In this document: piece after piece, positions 24,264-32,718 of the stretch
Position numbering within the stretch: position 1 is the stretch's first letter
Layout of the letters: each line of letters starts with the position of its first letter
The notes under the pieces: generated by a model
Seen by the model: the letters and a program-made list of their open reading frames with translations, nothing else
Told to the model about the DNA's origin: nothing
The model's database searches: none
Program-made: the position numbers and the translations under genes
Source: Pseudomonadota bacterium
GTDB taxonomy: Bacteria > Pseudomonadota > Gammaproteobacteria > Steroidobacterales > Steroidobacteraceae
Direction: 5' to 3'
NCBI GenBank assembly: GCA_018261655.1
Contig: JAGTSG010000019.1
Coordinates: 1 to 36,493 of the forward strand
Length of the DNA stretch: 36,493 bases

Positions 24264-24994
24264 TTGTCCGCCTCCAGCCGGCGCAGCGCCAGCATCACGT
24301 CGCGGCTCCTGAGGCCGCGACCTTCCAGGCAATGTTCCAGTGCCTCGCGCAGCAACCGCTTGGCCGCCCGCAGCGACGCCGGCGACTCGAGCCGCCCGGC
24401 GCCGAAGTCCATCAGGTCGGCGCCGAGGAACGCGGCGCTCACGTCCGCCTGCGGCCCGGCCGCCTTCAGGCCGAGTCCCGGCTGGAAATGATAGTACCGA
24501 TCCGCCTCGAGTGGCTCGCCCGACGCCGCGTCGCGGCTGACGTCGAGGCCGTAGCCGATGTGCTCGAGCAGCTGACGCTCGAAATTCCTCAGCGCCGCCT
24601 GTTCCGGGGCGCCCTGCCGCAGGCGCTCGATCGCCAGGGCATAGACGTCGAAGACCTCCTGGACCGCCTCGCCGCGCACCGTCAGCCTGAGCAGCAGCTC
24701 GTTCAGGTAGAAACCGGACATCAGCCGCTGCGGCGGCATCGGCGCCGCCTCGCCGGCCAGTTCGGCGCCCGTCAGCTGCCCGCCGTCGATGCCGCCCGAC
24801 CAGGACACGAGCAGGGGCACGAACGGCTGCAGCAGCGGCCTGAACGGCGACTTGGCTCGGCGGACGCCGCGCGCAAACAACGAGATCCTGCCGTGCTCGC
24901 GCGTCAGCAGCTCGACGATGCGGCTCGAGTCGGTGTAGTCGTGGTGATGGATCAGGAAGGCCGGCTGCAACGCGGCCCGCCGCGCGACGGTCAT
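24260..24994 (-). CDS. recO: DNA repair protein RecO
   Basis: RecO helps load RecA on SSB-coated gaps in the RecFOR pathway. It has 244 residues from the ATG at 24994. That start overlaps the era stop as ATGA and begins just before the conserved OB-fold strand (AFLIHHHDYTDSSRIVELLT, about 9-28), so I reject the longer frame from 25063. The segment RGVRRAKSPFRPLLQPF and the helical C-terminal domain (YHFQPGLGL, LLREALEHCLEGRGLRSR) match the family. The stop overlaps the putative original pdxJ start. Confidence 0.94.
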   Translation of the reverse strand: MTVARRAALQPAFLIHHHDYTDSSRIVELLTREHGRISLFARGVRRAKSPFRPLLQPFVPLLVSWSGGIDGGQLTGAELAGEAAPMPPQRLMSGFYLNELLLRLTVRGEAVQEVFDVYALAIERLRQGAPEQAALRNFERQLLEHIGYGLDVSRDAASGEPLEADRYYHFQPGLGLKAAGPQADVSAAFLGADLMDFGAGRLESPASLRAAKRLLREALEHCLEGRGLRSRDVMLALRRLEADK

Positions 24995-25893
24995 GACGGG
25001 TCGTAGCCGAACTGCCTGAGCGCAGCGTCGCTGTCGGCCCAGTTCTCGCGGACCTTGACCCACAGCTCGAGGTGGACGCGCCGCCCGAGCAGCTCGTTGA
25101 GCTCGAGCCGGGCGGCCCGGCCGACGTCCTTCAGGCGCTGTCCGCCCTCGCCTATCACGATCTTGCGCTGGCCGACCCGCTCGACCCAGATGACCGCGCC
25201 GATGGCAAGCCGGCCGTCCTCCTGTTCCTCCCAGCGCTCGATCTCCACCGTGATGCCGTAGGGCAGCTCTTCCTGCAGCACGAGCGTCAGCTTCTCGCGT
25301 ACCCGCTCCGCGGCCAGGAAGCGTTCGCTGCGGTCCGTCACCTGGTCCTCGGGATAGAGGGCCGCCGCGGCCGGCAGCAGCGGCGGGATCAAGGCCGCCA
25401 GTCGCTCGACGTTGTCGGCCTTGAGCGCCGACAGCGGCACGACCGCGTCGAAGGCGTGCAGGCCCGCCAGCCGCTCGATCAACGGCAGCAGGCGGTCCCT
25501 GGGCCTGACGCGGTCACACTTGTTGATGACCAGGATCGCCTTCTTGCCCGACTCGCGCACGCGCTCGAGCGCCGCCTCGTCCTCGCCGGACCAGCGAGTG
25601 GCGTCGACGACGAACAGCAGCAGGTCCGCGTCCGCGAGCGAGCCCATGGCGGCCCGGTTCATGGCACGGTTGAGGCCGCGCGGTTGCTTCGTGTGCAGCC
25701 CGGGCGTGTCCAGGAAGACCGCCTGGAAGCCGGGCCCGGTCAGGATCCCGACGATGCGGTGACGGGTCGTCTGCGGTTTCGGCGAGGTGATGCTGACCTT
25801 CTGGCCGACCAGGGCATTCAGCAGCGTCGACTTGCCCACGTTGGGCCGGCCGATCAGCGCGACGAAGCCGGACCTGTGCGCCGGCCCGCTCAT
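24991..25893 (-). CDS. era: GTPase Era
   Basis: Era binds 16S rRNA near its 3' end and aids 30S assembly. It has 300 residues. The GTPase motifs are GRPNVGKST (15-23), the effector-region Thr in PKPQTTRHRI, DTPGLHTK, NKCD and SAL. The C-terminal KH domain contains VIGEGGQRLKDVG, near residue 248. The ATG overlaps the rnc stop as ATGA; the lepB-rnc-era-recO order is typical. Confidence 0.97.
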   Translation of the reverse strand: MSGPAHRSGFVALIGRPNVGKSTLLNALVGQKVSITSPKPQTTRHRIVGILTGPGFQAVFLDTPGLHTKQPRGLNRAMNRAAMGSLADADLLLFVVDATRWSGEDEAALERVRESGKKAILVINKCDRVRPRDRLLPLIERLAGLHAFDAVVPLSALKADNVERLAALIPPLLPAAAALYPEDQVTDRSERFLAAERVREKLTLVLQEELPYGITVEIERWEEQEDGRLAIGAVIWVERVGQRKIVIGEGGQRLKDVGRAARLELNELLGRRVHLELWVKVRENWADSDAALRQFGYDPS

Positions 25894-26576
25894 GGGCGCA
25901 GCGCCGCCAGTCGCGCCAGCAGTCGCGACGCGGCTTCCTGTTCGGCGCGGCGACGGCTGGTGCCGGTCGCCTCCGCCGACAGGCCGAGGTCCCCCACCTC
26001 GCAGCGGACCGTGAACTCCTGCTGGTGCGGGTCGCCGCGCACCCCGGTGACTTCGTAACGGGGCAGGCCGAGCCCGCGTCCCTGCAGGCGCTCCTGCAGG
26101 CGGGTCTTCGGGTCCTTGAGCTCCGCGGCTGCGGGCAGGTCGAGGAGCCGTTCGCCCAGCAGCAACTCGACGGCCCGCCGCGCCGGCTCCATGCCGAACT
26201 CGAGATAGACGGCGCCGATCAGGGCCTCGAGCGCATCGGCCAGGATGGACGCCCGCCGGAACCCGCCGGACTTGAGCTCCCCCTCGCCGAGCCGCAGGTG
26301 GTCGCCGAGGCCCAGCGCCAGCGCGATCTCGCCGAGCGTCTCGCCGCTGACGAGCGACGCGCGGTAGCGCGACAGCTCGCCCTCGCTGGCGCCGTCGAAC
26401 TCCCGATAGAGCCTCTCGGCCACCACGAAGGACAGGACTGCGTCGCCCAGGAACTCGAGCCGCTCGTAGTTGCGCGAGCCCAGGCTGCGGTGGGTGAGCG
26501 CCTCCTCGAGCAGGCTGTCGCCGCCGGGACGGCAGCCCATGTTCCGTTCCACCCAGTCGGCTGCGGATGACGCCAC
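25890..26576 (-). CDS. rnc: ribonuclease III
   Basis: RNase III cleaves double-stranded RNA in rRNA precursors and regulated mRNAs. From the GTG at 26576 it has 228 residues, close to E. coli (226). The signature ERLEFLGDAVLSFVVAERL with its catalytic Glu and Asp is at about 37-55. The second acidic motif is in ILADALEALIGAVYLE, and a double-stranded RNA-binding domain covers about 155-224. The much longer open frame to 26933 is a shadow of the DUF4845 gene. The GTG has a GAAGGA site about 12 bases upstream, which is rather far. The next possible starts would cut into the domain. Confidence 0.93.
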   Translation of the reverse strand: MASSAADWVERNMGCRPGGDSLLEEALTHRSLGSRNYERLEFLGDAVLSFVVAERLYREFDGASEGELSRYRASLVSGETLGEIALALGLGDHLRLGEGELKSGGFRRASILADALEALIGAVYLEFGMEPARRAVELLLGERLLDLPAAAELKDPKTRLQERLQGRGLGLPRYEVTGVRGDPHQQEFTVRCEVGDLGLSAEATGTSRRRAEQEAASRLLARLAALRP

Positions 26577-26620
26577 GCTAGCGGCCCGTCCTTCGACGCG
26601 GCGGTCCCATGCCTGAACCC

Positions 26621-26998
26621 TCAGCGGGCCTGGATCTCGACGGTCTTGTCGAAGGCCACGAGGAAGTAGATGTTGGCGACGAACGGCGCGGTGTGTTCGT
26701 AGGACGCGGTGACCTGGAAGGTGCCGCCCTGCTGCTTGATCTTCACGTCGCTGTAGTTGAAGACCTCCTCGTTCACCATCTCGATGTCGAAGTGCCGCTC
26801 GATGGCCTTGCGGATCATGAAGTCCGTGGTGCCGGGATTCGAGTTGAACTCGTCCCGCACCTTCTCGAGCGTGCCCGCGACCTTCATGTAGTTGAGGTAC
26901 AGGGGCGTGACGCGCATCGCGGCGTACACCCACGAGCCGACCACGACGATCAGCACCAGCAACCCCAGGAACGTCATCCCAGACTGTCTGCTACGCAT
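26621..26998 (-). CDS. DUF4845 domain protein, pseudopilin-like membrane protein
   Basis: This is a 125-residue protein. A short basic start (MRSRQSGMTFLGLLVLI) leads into one transmembrane helix (about 8-28), followed by a soluble domain predicted to face the periplasm. The N-terminus resembles a type IV pilin or pseudopilin start, but there is no clear prepilin cleavage motif. The family lies between lepB and rnc in many gammaproteobacteria, and its role is unknown. Three starts are possible in a row: GTG 27004, ATG 27001 and ATG 26998. The AGGAGG site at 27006-27011 is 7 bases from the last, so I choose that one. Confidence 0.85.
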   Translation of the reverse strand: MRSRQSGMTFLGLLVLIVVVGSWVYAAMRVTPLYLNYMKVAGTLEKVRDEFNSNPGTTDFMIRKAIERHFDIEMVNEEVFNYSDVKIKQQGGTFQVTASYEHTAPFVANIYFLVAFDKTVEIQAR

Positions 26999-27005
26999 CA
27001 TCACC

Positions 27006-27011
27006 CCTCCT
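27006..27011 (-). promoter_or_regulatory. ribosome binding site of the DUF4845 gene
   Basis: A perfect AGGAGG stands 1, 4 and 7 bases from three consecutive start codons. Only the last has good spacing. The site touches the lepB stop codon, so the two genes are probably coupled. Confidence 0.65.
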
Positions 27012-27796
27012 CAGTTGATCCGGGTGGCCATACGGTCCCACAGCAGCAGCGGCCCCTGGCCCGGGTTGAAGGACAGCCAGATGGCCACCGCCTTGCCAAT
27101 GATGTTATCGGCCGGTACGAACCCGACTTCAGCGAAGCGGCTGTCCCGGCTGTTGTTGCGATTGTCGCCCATCATGAAATAGTGTCCTTCCGGGACCTGC
27201 CACTCGCCCTGGGTGCCCGGCCGGGACGGGTCGAACATCAGCGTGTGCGGGCGCGCCCCGAGCGTCTCGAGGCCCACGACCGTGAACGGGTACTGCTCTT
27301 CCTTCGGCCCGCGGTAGAAGTCGCCCGGCTCGACCGGCATGGGCGTGCCGTTGACACTGACCTGGGCCTCGGTGACCCGCACGGTGTCCCCCGGCAGGCC
27401 GACCAGGCGCTTGATGAAGACCACCGACGGCTCGGTCGGCTTGCGGAACACGATCACGTCTCCTCGCTGGGGCTCGCCGATGCCCACTACCTTCCAGTTG
27501 AGCACGGGAAGGCGCAGGCCGTATTGCCACTTGTTCACGAAAATGAAGTCTCCCTGCACCAGGGTCGGCATCATCGAGTCCGAGGGAATACGGAACGGCT
27601 CGTAGAGGAAGGACCTCAGCACCAGCACCAGCAGGATGACCGGGAAGAAAGACCGGGCGTAGTCCACGACCACGGGTTCCCTGGCCGCCGGGTCGCGCGC
27701 CAGCCGGCGCGGCCCGAAGTGCCAGCGGTCCAGCGCCCAGATCGTGCCGGTGACGATGGCCAGGACCACGAGCACCAGCGAAAAATCGAAGATCAT
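27011..27796 (-). CDS. lepB: signal peptidase I
   Basis: LepB cuts signal peptides from exported proteins at the outer face of the inner membrane. It has 261 residues and two N-terminal membrane helices (about 3-20 and 50-64). The catalytic serine is S74 in IPSDSMMPTL and the general-base lysine is K129 in VFIKRLVGLPGD. GHYFMMGDNRNNSRDSR is box E. E. coli LepB is longer (324) because of inserts in its periplasmic part; 260-280 is usual in Pseudomonas-like species. The ATG has a GGGAGGG site. It follows lepA by 34 bases. Confidence 0.96.
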   Translation of the reverse strand: MIFDFSLVLVVLAIVTGTIWALDRWHFGPRRLARDPAAREPVVVDYARSFFPVILLVLVLRSFLYEPFRIPSDSMMPTLVQGDFIFVNKWQYGLRLPVLNWKVVGIGEPQRGDVIVFRKPTEPSVVFIKRLVGLPGDTVRVTEAQVSVNGTPMPVEPGDFYRGPKEEQYPFTVVGLETLGARPHTLMFDPSRPGTQGEWQVPEGHYFMMGDNRNNSRDSRFAEVGFVPADNIIGKAVAIWLSFNPGQGPLLLWDRMATRIN

Positions 27797-27830
27797 CGTC
27801 CCTCCCGTCGGGCAGCCCGCGGCCCCCGCC

Positions 27831-29624
27831 CTACTTCTTCCCGACCTGCAGCACGGCGAGGAAGGCCTCCTGCGGGATCTCGACCGTGCCGAGCTGCTTC
27901 ATGCGCTTCTTGCCTTCCTTCTGCTTCTCCAGCAACTTGCGCTTGCGCGTCACGTCGCCGCCGTAGCACTTGGCCAGCACGTTCTTGCGCAGCGCCTTGA
28001 CCGAGGCCCGCGCGATGACCTGCGTGCCGATGGCCGCCTGGATCGCGACCTCGAACATCTGCCTCGGGATCAGCTCCTGCATCTTGTCGACCAGGTCGCG
28101 CCCGCGCTGGTAGGCGGTGTCCCGGTGGACGATGATGGACAGGGCGTCCACGCGGTCGCCGTTGATGAGCATGTCGAGCTTGACCAGCGGCGCCTTCTGG
28201 AAGTGGCTGAACTCGTAGTCGAACGAGGCGTAGCCCCGGCTCGCCGACTTCAGCCGGTCGAAGAAGTCGAGGACCACCTCGGCCAGTGGCAACTCGTACT
28301 GCAGCGACATCTGCGTGCCCAGCTGCAGCATCTTCTTCTGCGCGCCGCGCTTGTCCTGGCAGAGCCTGAGGACGCCGCCCACGTGCTCGGGCGGCACCAG
28401 GATGTTGGCGACGATGATCGGCTCGCGCAGCTCGAGGATCATGTTCGCCGGCGGCAGCTTGGCCGGGTTGTCCACGTAGGCCACGCTGCCATCGGTCAGC
28501 GCGACCTCGTACACAACGGTCGGCGCGCTGGTGACCAGGTCGAGGTCGTACTCGCGCTCGAGGCGCTCCTGGACGATCTCCATGTGCAGGAGGCCGAGGA
28601 ACCCGCAGCGGAAGCCGAAGCCGAGCGCCGCCGAGACCTCGGGCTCGTAGCTCAGCGAGGAGTCGTTCAGCCGCAGCTTCTGCAGCGCATCGCGGAAGGA
28701 CTCGTAGTCCTCGGACTTCACCGGGAACAGGCCGGCGAAGACGCGCGGCTGGACCGACTTGAAGCCGGGCAGCTGCGCGGCGCAGGGCCTCGACTCGTGG
28801 GTGATGGTGTCGCCCACCGGTGCGCCGCCGATGTCCTTGATGCCTGCCGTCACCCAGCCGACCTCGCCGGCGGACAGCAGCTCGCCTTCCACGCGCTTGG
28901 GGGTGAAGTGGCCGATACGGTCGACTTCCCAGGCCCGTCCGGTCGACATCACGCGGATCTTCTCGCCGCGCTTCATGACGCCGTTGAAGATGCGCACGAG
29001 CGACACCACGCCCACGTAGTTGTCGAACCAGGAGTCGATGATCAGCGCCTGCAGGGGCTCGCCGGTATCGCCCCGCGGTGGCGGGATGCGCTCGACCAGC
29101 CTTTCCAGGAGGTCCGGGACGTTGAGCCCCGTCTTGGCGCTGACCCGCACGGCGCCGGCCGCCTCGATGCCGATGATGTCCTCGATCTCGGCAATCACCC
29201 GGTCGGGGTCAGCCGACGGCAGGTCGATCTTGTTGATGACCGGCAGGACCTCCAGCCCCTGCTCGAGGGCCGTGTAGCAGTTCGCGACGCTCTGGGCTTC
29301 GACGCCCTGGGCGGCGTCGACCACCAGCAGTGCGCCCTCGCAGGCGGCCAGCGAACGGGACACCTCGTAGGAGAAGTCCACATGTCCGGGCGTGTCGATG
29401 AAGTTCAGCTGGTAGGTCGCACCGTCCCGGGCGTTGTAGTGCAACGTCACGGACTGCGCCTTGATGGTGATGCCCCGCTCCCGCTCGAGGTCCATCGAGT
29501 CGAGCACCTGCTCCTGCATCTCGCGGTTCGCGAGCCCGCCGCAGATCTGGATCAGGCGGTCGGCCAGCGTGGACTTGCCGTGGTCGACGTGCGCGATGAT
29601 GGAAAAGTTGCGGATATTCTGCAT
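27831..29624 (-). CDS. lepA: elongation factor 4 (LepA)
   Basis: LepA is a ribosome-binding GTPase that resembles EF-G without domain IV; it affects initiation and back-translocation under stress. It has 597 residues, as is typical. The motifs are [10 protein letters not shown] (G1), RGITIKAQ (G2), DTPGHVDF (G3), NKIDLP (G4) and SAKTG (G5). The LepA-specific C-terminal domain ends in [16 protein letters not shown]. The start at 29624 ([17 protein letters not shown]) is fixed by homology; the longer frame to 29843 runs through the promoter and the glutaredoxin gene. No ribosome site precedes it. Confidence 0.97.
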   Translation of the reverse strand: MQNIRNFSIIAHVDHGKSTLADRLIQICGGLANREMQEQVLDSMDLERERGITIKAQSVTLHYNARDGATYQLNFIDTPGHVDFSYEVSRSLAACEGALLVVDAAQGVEAQSVANCYTALEQGLEVLPVINKIDLPSADPDRVIAEIEDIIGIEAAGAVRVSAKTGLNVPDLLERLVERIPPPRGDTGEPLQALIIDSWFDNYVGVVSLVRIFNGVMKRGEKIRVMSTGRAWEVDRIGHFTPKRVEGELLSAGEVGWVTAGIKDIGGAPVGDTITHESRPCAAQLPGFKSVQPRVFAGLFPVKSEDYESFRDALQKLRLNDSSLSYEPEVSAALGFGFRCGFLGLLHMEIVQERLEREYDLDLVTSAPTVVYEVALTDGSVAYVDNPAKLPPANMILELREPIIVANILVPPEHVGGVLRLCQDKRGAQKKMLQLGTQMSLQYELPLAEVVLDFFDRLKSASRGYASFDYEFSHFQKAPLVKLDMLINGDRVDALSIIVHRDTAYQRGRDLVDKMQELIPRQMFEVAIQAAIGTQVIARASVKALRKNVLAKCYGGDVTRKRKLLEKQKEGKKRMKQLGTVEIPQEAFLAVLQVGKK

Positions 29625-29666
29625 TGAGGAGGAGCCGGCCCCGGTTGCGTGGCGTAAAACCTGTGG

Positions 29667-29675
29667 ATTATACCA
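29667..29675 (-). promoter_or_regulatory. extended -10 promoter of lepA
   Basis: The minus strand reads TGGTATAAT, a perfect -10 box (29667-29672) with the extended TG. There is no recognisable -35; a palindrome GGGGATTCCCC lies at 29683-29693, where it would be. Transcription should start near 29660, 36 bases before lepA. It is probably the main promoter for the run down to 19031. Confidence 0.65.
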
Positions 29676-29697
29676 GCCGGCGGGGGAATCCCCGGGG

Positions 29698-29952
29698 TCA
29701 GGTCGCCAGCAGATCCTCGACCAGGTCGCCATCGAGCCGCCCGCTGCACACCGGCTCGCCGTCCGCCAGGAGCACCGGCACCTTGAGTCCATAGCGGGCG
29801 CGTGCCCGCTCGTCCGCGTCGACGTCGAGGATCTCGACGGCAATGCCGCGGGCGGCGATGAGGGCCCCGAGCTCGGCGATCATCTCCTCGCAGAGGGCGC
29901 AGCCTTCGCGCGTATAGACGGTCAGCCGCGGTCGCAGGGAAGCGCGGTTCAA
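29698..29952 (-). CDS. glutaredoxin family protein
   Basis: This is an 84-residue thioredoxin-fold protein with a redox-active CALC pair at C18 and C21 ([13 protein letters not shown]). The cis-proline lies in [10 protein letters not shown], around residue 59. It fits the DUF836/glutaredoxin-like family, and the substrate is unknown. The start seems to be TTG, overlapping the rseB stop as TTGA; there is no ATG near. It ends the rpoE operon, a place taken by mucC/mucD in Pseudomonas, which suggests a link to envelope or thiol stress. That link is only an inference. Confidence 0.85.
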   Translation of the reverse strand: MNRASLRPRLTVYTREGCALCEEMIAELGALIAARGIAVEILDVDADERARARYGLKVPVLLADGEPVCSGRLDGDLVEDLLAT

Positions 29953-30908
29953 GGCTGGCGGACGATGCTGTCGACGATCGCCTTCAGGGTCTGCGGCGGC
30001 ACTTCGCCGACGGCGGTGACCTGCTGACCCTCGACCACGGTGGAAAAGGTCGAGGCAGACCCGGCCCGGCCCGCGCCCTCGGCTGGCTTCTGGCCGGCGG
30101 CCGTCGCGTGGATGAACACCGACACCGACGCGAGGCCGTCGGACAGCACCAGCTGGTTGACGGGCGACGGCACGCCGACGATGTCCTTCACCGAGCTGGC
30201 CGAGAGGCGGAAGCCGGGCGGAGGTTCACGCACCTTCCAGGCGACCGCGCCGGCTGGCGGGTGCTCGGCCTGCCGCACCCAGCGGAAGCGGGTCGGGTCC
30301 ACGTTGGGCTTCAGGCTGGAATCGGGAATGTCGTTGCGGATCTCGAGGCGCGTGAATCGCAGCCGCTCGACCACCCCCCCCGACGCGTCGAGCAGCTCGG
30401 TGCGCACGGGCATGCCGGTGGCCTCGTCGATCCAGAGCCGGTGGCCAAAACGGTAGCCGTCCCGCGGGCGGACCTCGACGACGGCCGCGGGCCGGCCGTT
30501 GAGCTCGGGGACGCGGCCCTGCAGCCGCACCTCGTACCACTGCTCGATCTGCCGATCGACACGCGGCAGCGCGCCGAGCAGGCCGTCCTTGCCGGGGCGC
30601 CGCTCGATCACCGCGATCTGCTTGTCGGGCAGGTACGCCGTGACCTCGTCGCCCTTGCGGATCAGCTCGCGCCCCTGCCCGCTGAGGGAAACCAGCCGTT
30701 CGCTGACCGCCCCGTCGCGGACGCAGTGGATGATCTGCATGCGCTCGGAATAGCCGCGGCCCTCGAGCTGGAACTCCCCGTCGTAGCTCGCCGTGGTCAG
30801 CGCATGCGACATGCGCTCCAGCCAGTCGCGCGCCTCGTCCTCGGCATGCGCCGTCCCGGCGGTCGCCAGGCAGGCCGCCAGGAACGCCGCAGGGAGCCGG
30901 CCCGGCAT
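29949..30908 (-). CDS. rseB: sigma-E factor regulatory protein RseB (MucB)
   Basis: RseB is a periplasmic sensor that binds RseA and protects it from proteolysis until mislocalised LPS or lipoproteins bind. It has 319 residues, with a signal peptide (about 1-22, cut after TAHA). The N-terminal LolA-like domain begins ARDWLERMSHALTTASYDGEF, and the C-terminal MucB domain contains FRWVRQAEHPPAG. The ATG overlaps the rseA TAA by one base (TAATG), so the two are coupled. The longer frame to 31235 is a shadow of rseA. Confidence 0.93.
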   Translation of the reverse strand: MPGRLPAAFLAACLATAGTAHAEDEARDWLERMSHALTTASYDGEFQLEGRGYSERMQIIHCVRDGAVSERLVSLSGQGRELIRKGDEVTAYLPDKQIAVIERRPGKDGLLGALPRVDRQIEQWYEVRLQGRVPELNGRPAAVVEVRPRDGYRFGHRLWIDEATGMPVRTELLDASGGVVERLRFTRLEIRNDIPDSSLKPNVDPTRFRWVRQAEHPPAGAVAWKVREPPPGFRLSASSVKDIVGVPSPVNQLVLSDGLASVSVFIHATAAGQKPAEGAGRAGSASTFSTVVEGQQVTAVGEVPPQTLKAIVDSIVRQP

Positions 30909-31552
30909 TACTTGCCAGCCTTGGTGCCGTCCCCTCCGGTCTTGCCTGCCTTCTCGTCGGGCAGGGTCGCCACCACGCTGCGGCGGGACAGCGGCAGGGT
31001 GTATTCGCTGTGGGCGACGAGATAGGCCGCCAGCTGCGCCGACGGCAGGGCGCCCGCGGGCTCGACCGGCGCCGGCGGGGTCGTGTAGGTGACCACCGGA
31101 TCCTCTTCCGCCCCGGCCAGGACGACCGGGACGACGCCGTCGACCGGTCCGGACAGCGCGGCGCCGGCGGCCCCGGCCTGCGGATCGACGGCTGCGGTCA
31201 TCGCGGCGCCGTCGCCCTGCGGAGTTCCCAGCCACTGCGGCAGCAGCAGGACCGTGGCAAGCGCGACGCTCGCCGCGACCGCCAGTCCGGCGGCCGGGCG
31301 GATCCAGCGCCTGCCAGCGGCAGCGCCGAAGGAGGGCTCCCGCGCCAGGGCGGCGCTCACCCGCGCAGCCACGTTCCGCGCGGCCGGCATGTCGCCTTCC
31401 GAGCGCATGACCGCGCCGATCAGCGAGTACCGCGACAGGGTGCCCTTGAGGTCGTCGTCCCGATCCAGCCGCTTGAGCAGCAGCGTGGTCTCCGCCTCCG
31501 GCAGCTCGCCGTCGAGGAACGCGGACAATTGTTCTTTCACTGTGTCAGTCAT
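30908..31552 (-). CDS. rseA: anti-sigma-E factor RseA (MucA)
   Basis: RseA is an inner-membrane anti-sigma factor that holds sigma-E until it is cut by DegS and RseP. It has 214 residues. The N-terminal sigma-binding domain is at about 1-75 (KEQLSAFLDGELPEAET, then RYSLIGAVMRSE). One transmembrane helix follows at about 88-106, then a Pro/Ala-rich periplasmic part. The C-terminal tail (about 165-214) is Lys/Gly-rich and poorly conserved. The ATG overlaps the rpoE stop as ATGA. Confidence 0.93.
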   Translation of the reverse strand: MTDTVKEQLSAFLDGELPEAETTLLLKRLDRDDDLKGTLSRYSLIGAVMRSEGDMPAARNVAARVSAALAREPSFGAAAGRRWIRPAAGLAVAASVALATVLLLPQWLGTPQGDGAAMTAAVDPQAGAAGAALSGPVDGVVPVVLAGAEEDPVVTYTTPPAPVEPAGALPSAQLAAYLVAHSEYTLPLSRRSVVATLPDEKAGKTGGDGTKAGK

Positions 31553-32211
31553 GAGTCTTCACCATCCCGCCCGAGGCCGCCCTCGAACACCACCTTCAGG
31601 TGGCGGTCGATCGCCTCGCGCGCACGAAATATCCTCGAGCGCACCGTGCCCACCGGGCAATTCATGCTGCTCGCAATCTCCTCGTAGCTCAGGCCGTCGA
31701 TCTCGCGCAGCACGATCGCGGTGCGCAGGTCTTCCGGCAGGCTGTCGATCGCGCGGTTCACCGTGGTCCGGATCTCGTCGGTCAGCAGCAGCCGCTCCGG
31801 CGTGTCCGTGTCCTTCATCCGCATCTGCAGGTCGAGGCCCGTCGCGTCCTGGGCCTCGAAGTCGAACGTCGCCGGCCGCCGGCCGGCGGACACCAGCGCG
31901 TTCTTGGCGGTGTTGATCGCGATGCGGTAGAGCCAGGTGTAGAAGGCGCTGTCGCCGCGAAACGCCGGGAGTGCCCGGTATGCCTTGATGAAGGCATCCT
32001 GCACCACGTCCTCGGCTTCGGACTGGTCGCGGACGTAGCGTTGCACCAGCTTCAGGACCTTGTGCTGGTACTTGAGCACGAGCGCGTCGAAGGCGGACTT
32101 GTCCCCCTTCTGCACGCGGCGCACGAGCGCCAGATCGCCGGTATCGGCCCCTGTCGGCAAGTTGATCAGCAAGGCGCCTGCCATGTTCACGCCGGGATAG
32201 ACCGCCCGCAT
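31549..32211 (-). CDS. rpoE: RNA polymerase sigma factor RpoE (AlgU)
   Basis: This is an ECF sigma factor for the envelope stress response. It has 220 residues. Region 2 contains FDALVLKYQHKVLKLV, DQSEAEDVVQDAFIKAYR and TWLYRIAINTAKN. Region 4 contains LPEDLRTAIVLREIDGL and MNCPVGTVRSRIFRAREAI. The ATG at 32211 has no ribosome site. A second in-frame ATG at 32184 (MAGALLINLP) is also possible, and the usual family start lies slightly later still. A strong AGGAGG sits 43 bases upstream, out of reach of the ATG. The rseA-rseB genes downstream identify it as sigma-E rather than another ECF factor. Confidence 0.96.
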   Translation of the reverse strand: MRAVYPGVNMAGALLINLPTGADTGDLALVRRVQKGDKSAFDALVLKYQHKVLKLVQRYVRDQSEAEDVVQDAFIKAYRALPAFRGDSAFYTWLYRIAINTAKNALVSAGRRPATFDFEAQDATGLDLQMRMKDTDTPERLLLTDEIRTTVNRAIDSLPEDLRTAIVLREIDGLSYEEIASSMNCPVGTVRSRIFRAREAIDRHLKVVFEGGLGRDGEDS

Positions 32212-32216
32212 GGCGA

Positions 32217-32260
32217 TTAGTTCGCCGGTCGTGATGGGTCGAGGTGCCGCACCGCCTCCT
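32217..32260 (-). promoter_or_regulatory. rpoE leader with orphan ribosome site and 11-codon mini-ORF
   Basis: AGGAGG (32255-32260) is followed after two bases by a GTG that opens an 11-codon frame, VRHLDPSRPAN. The frame closes with TAA five bases before the rpoE ATG. The spacing of two bases is tight for a start. In E. coli rpoE is coupled to a leader peptide (rseD); this could be a shorter analogue. It may also be chance. Confidence 0.3.
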
Positions 32261-32278
32261 GGGTGTGAATGTGAAGCG

Positions 32279-32287
32279 ATTCTAGCA
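32279..32287 (-). promoter_or_regulatory. candidate extended -10 promoter of rpoE
   Basis: The minus strand reads TGCTAGAAT: a -10 box matching TATAAT at five of six positions, with the extended TG and no -35. It lies directly after the ygfX stop. The leader would be about 60 bases. I found no sigma-E-type GAACTT promoter in the leader. Confidence 0.4.
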
Positions 32288-32289
32288 AT

Positions 32290-32718
32290 TCAGCCCGGAC
32301 CGGCCGGGCGCGCGCATCGCAATGCGACCTTGAGCCGGCGGAATTCCGTTGCGGGGAATGCGTACCGCGGGGCCCACAGGTCCAGCATTTGTCCATCGAC
32401 CTCGAACCTGCCCAGCACGATGTCCGGCAGCACCCGGGTCGACGCCGCCACGGCGGCCGGCAGCGCTTCCCCCGCGCGTGCCGCCACCATCAACACGCCG
32501 GCGGCGCAGCGCAGGTCCCGGATCGGGCATCGCCGGCCCGGCACCGCCCGCAAGGCGTCGGGCAGCACGCCGAGGCACAGCGCGGACAGGACCAGGCAGA
32601 GCCAGGTCTCGCAACCCGCGAACCAGGGAACCAATGCCGTGGCCAGGTGCAGCACGACGACGAGACCGGACAGTGCCCGGCAATCCGCCCGCGCGACGTC
32701 AATGCGCCAGGAGTTCAT
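32290..32718 (-). CDS. ygfX: YgfX (CptA) family membrane protein
   Basis: This is a 142-residue protein with a hydrophobic hairpin (about 17-55) and a soluble C-terminal part ending in FRRLKVALR. The layout matches E. coli YgfX (135 residues): an early Ser/Arg region, an H in the first helix, a GRF-type turn and an RRL near the end. YgfX has been described as the toxin partner of SdhE (CptB), acting on cytoskeletal proteins, although SdhE is now known mainly as a flavinylation factor. The sequence identity is low, so the call rests on layout and on the sdhE neighbour. The ATG at 32718 overlaps sdhE by 20 bases. Confidence 0.65.
   Translation of the reverse strand: MNSWRIDVARADCRALSGLVVVLHLATALVPWFAGCETWLCLVLSALCLGVLPDALRAVPGRRCPIRDLRCAAGVLMVAARAGEALPAAVAASTRVLPDIVLGRFEVDGQMLDLWAPRYAFPATEFRRLKVALRCARPAGPG

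Noticed and set aside
23715-24332. 205-codon frame over pdxJ and the end of recO
   Set aside because: Only its VTLFSI segment, in the original pdxJ start position, is meaningful. The rest is an out-of-frame reading of pdxJ and recO.
26577-26933. Long N-terminal extension of rnc to 26933
   Set aside because: It overlaps most of the DUF4845 gene out of frame and matches no RNase III N-terminus.
29625-29843. Extension of lepA upstream to 29843
   Set aside because: It would run through the perfect -10 promoter and the glutaredoxin gene. LepA proteins begin at the MQNIRNF-type start.
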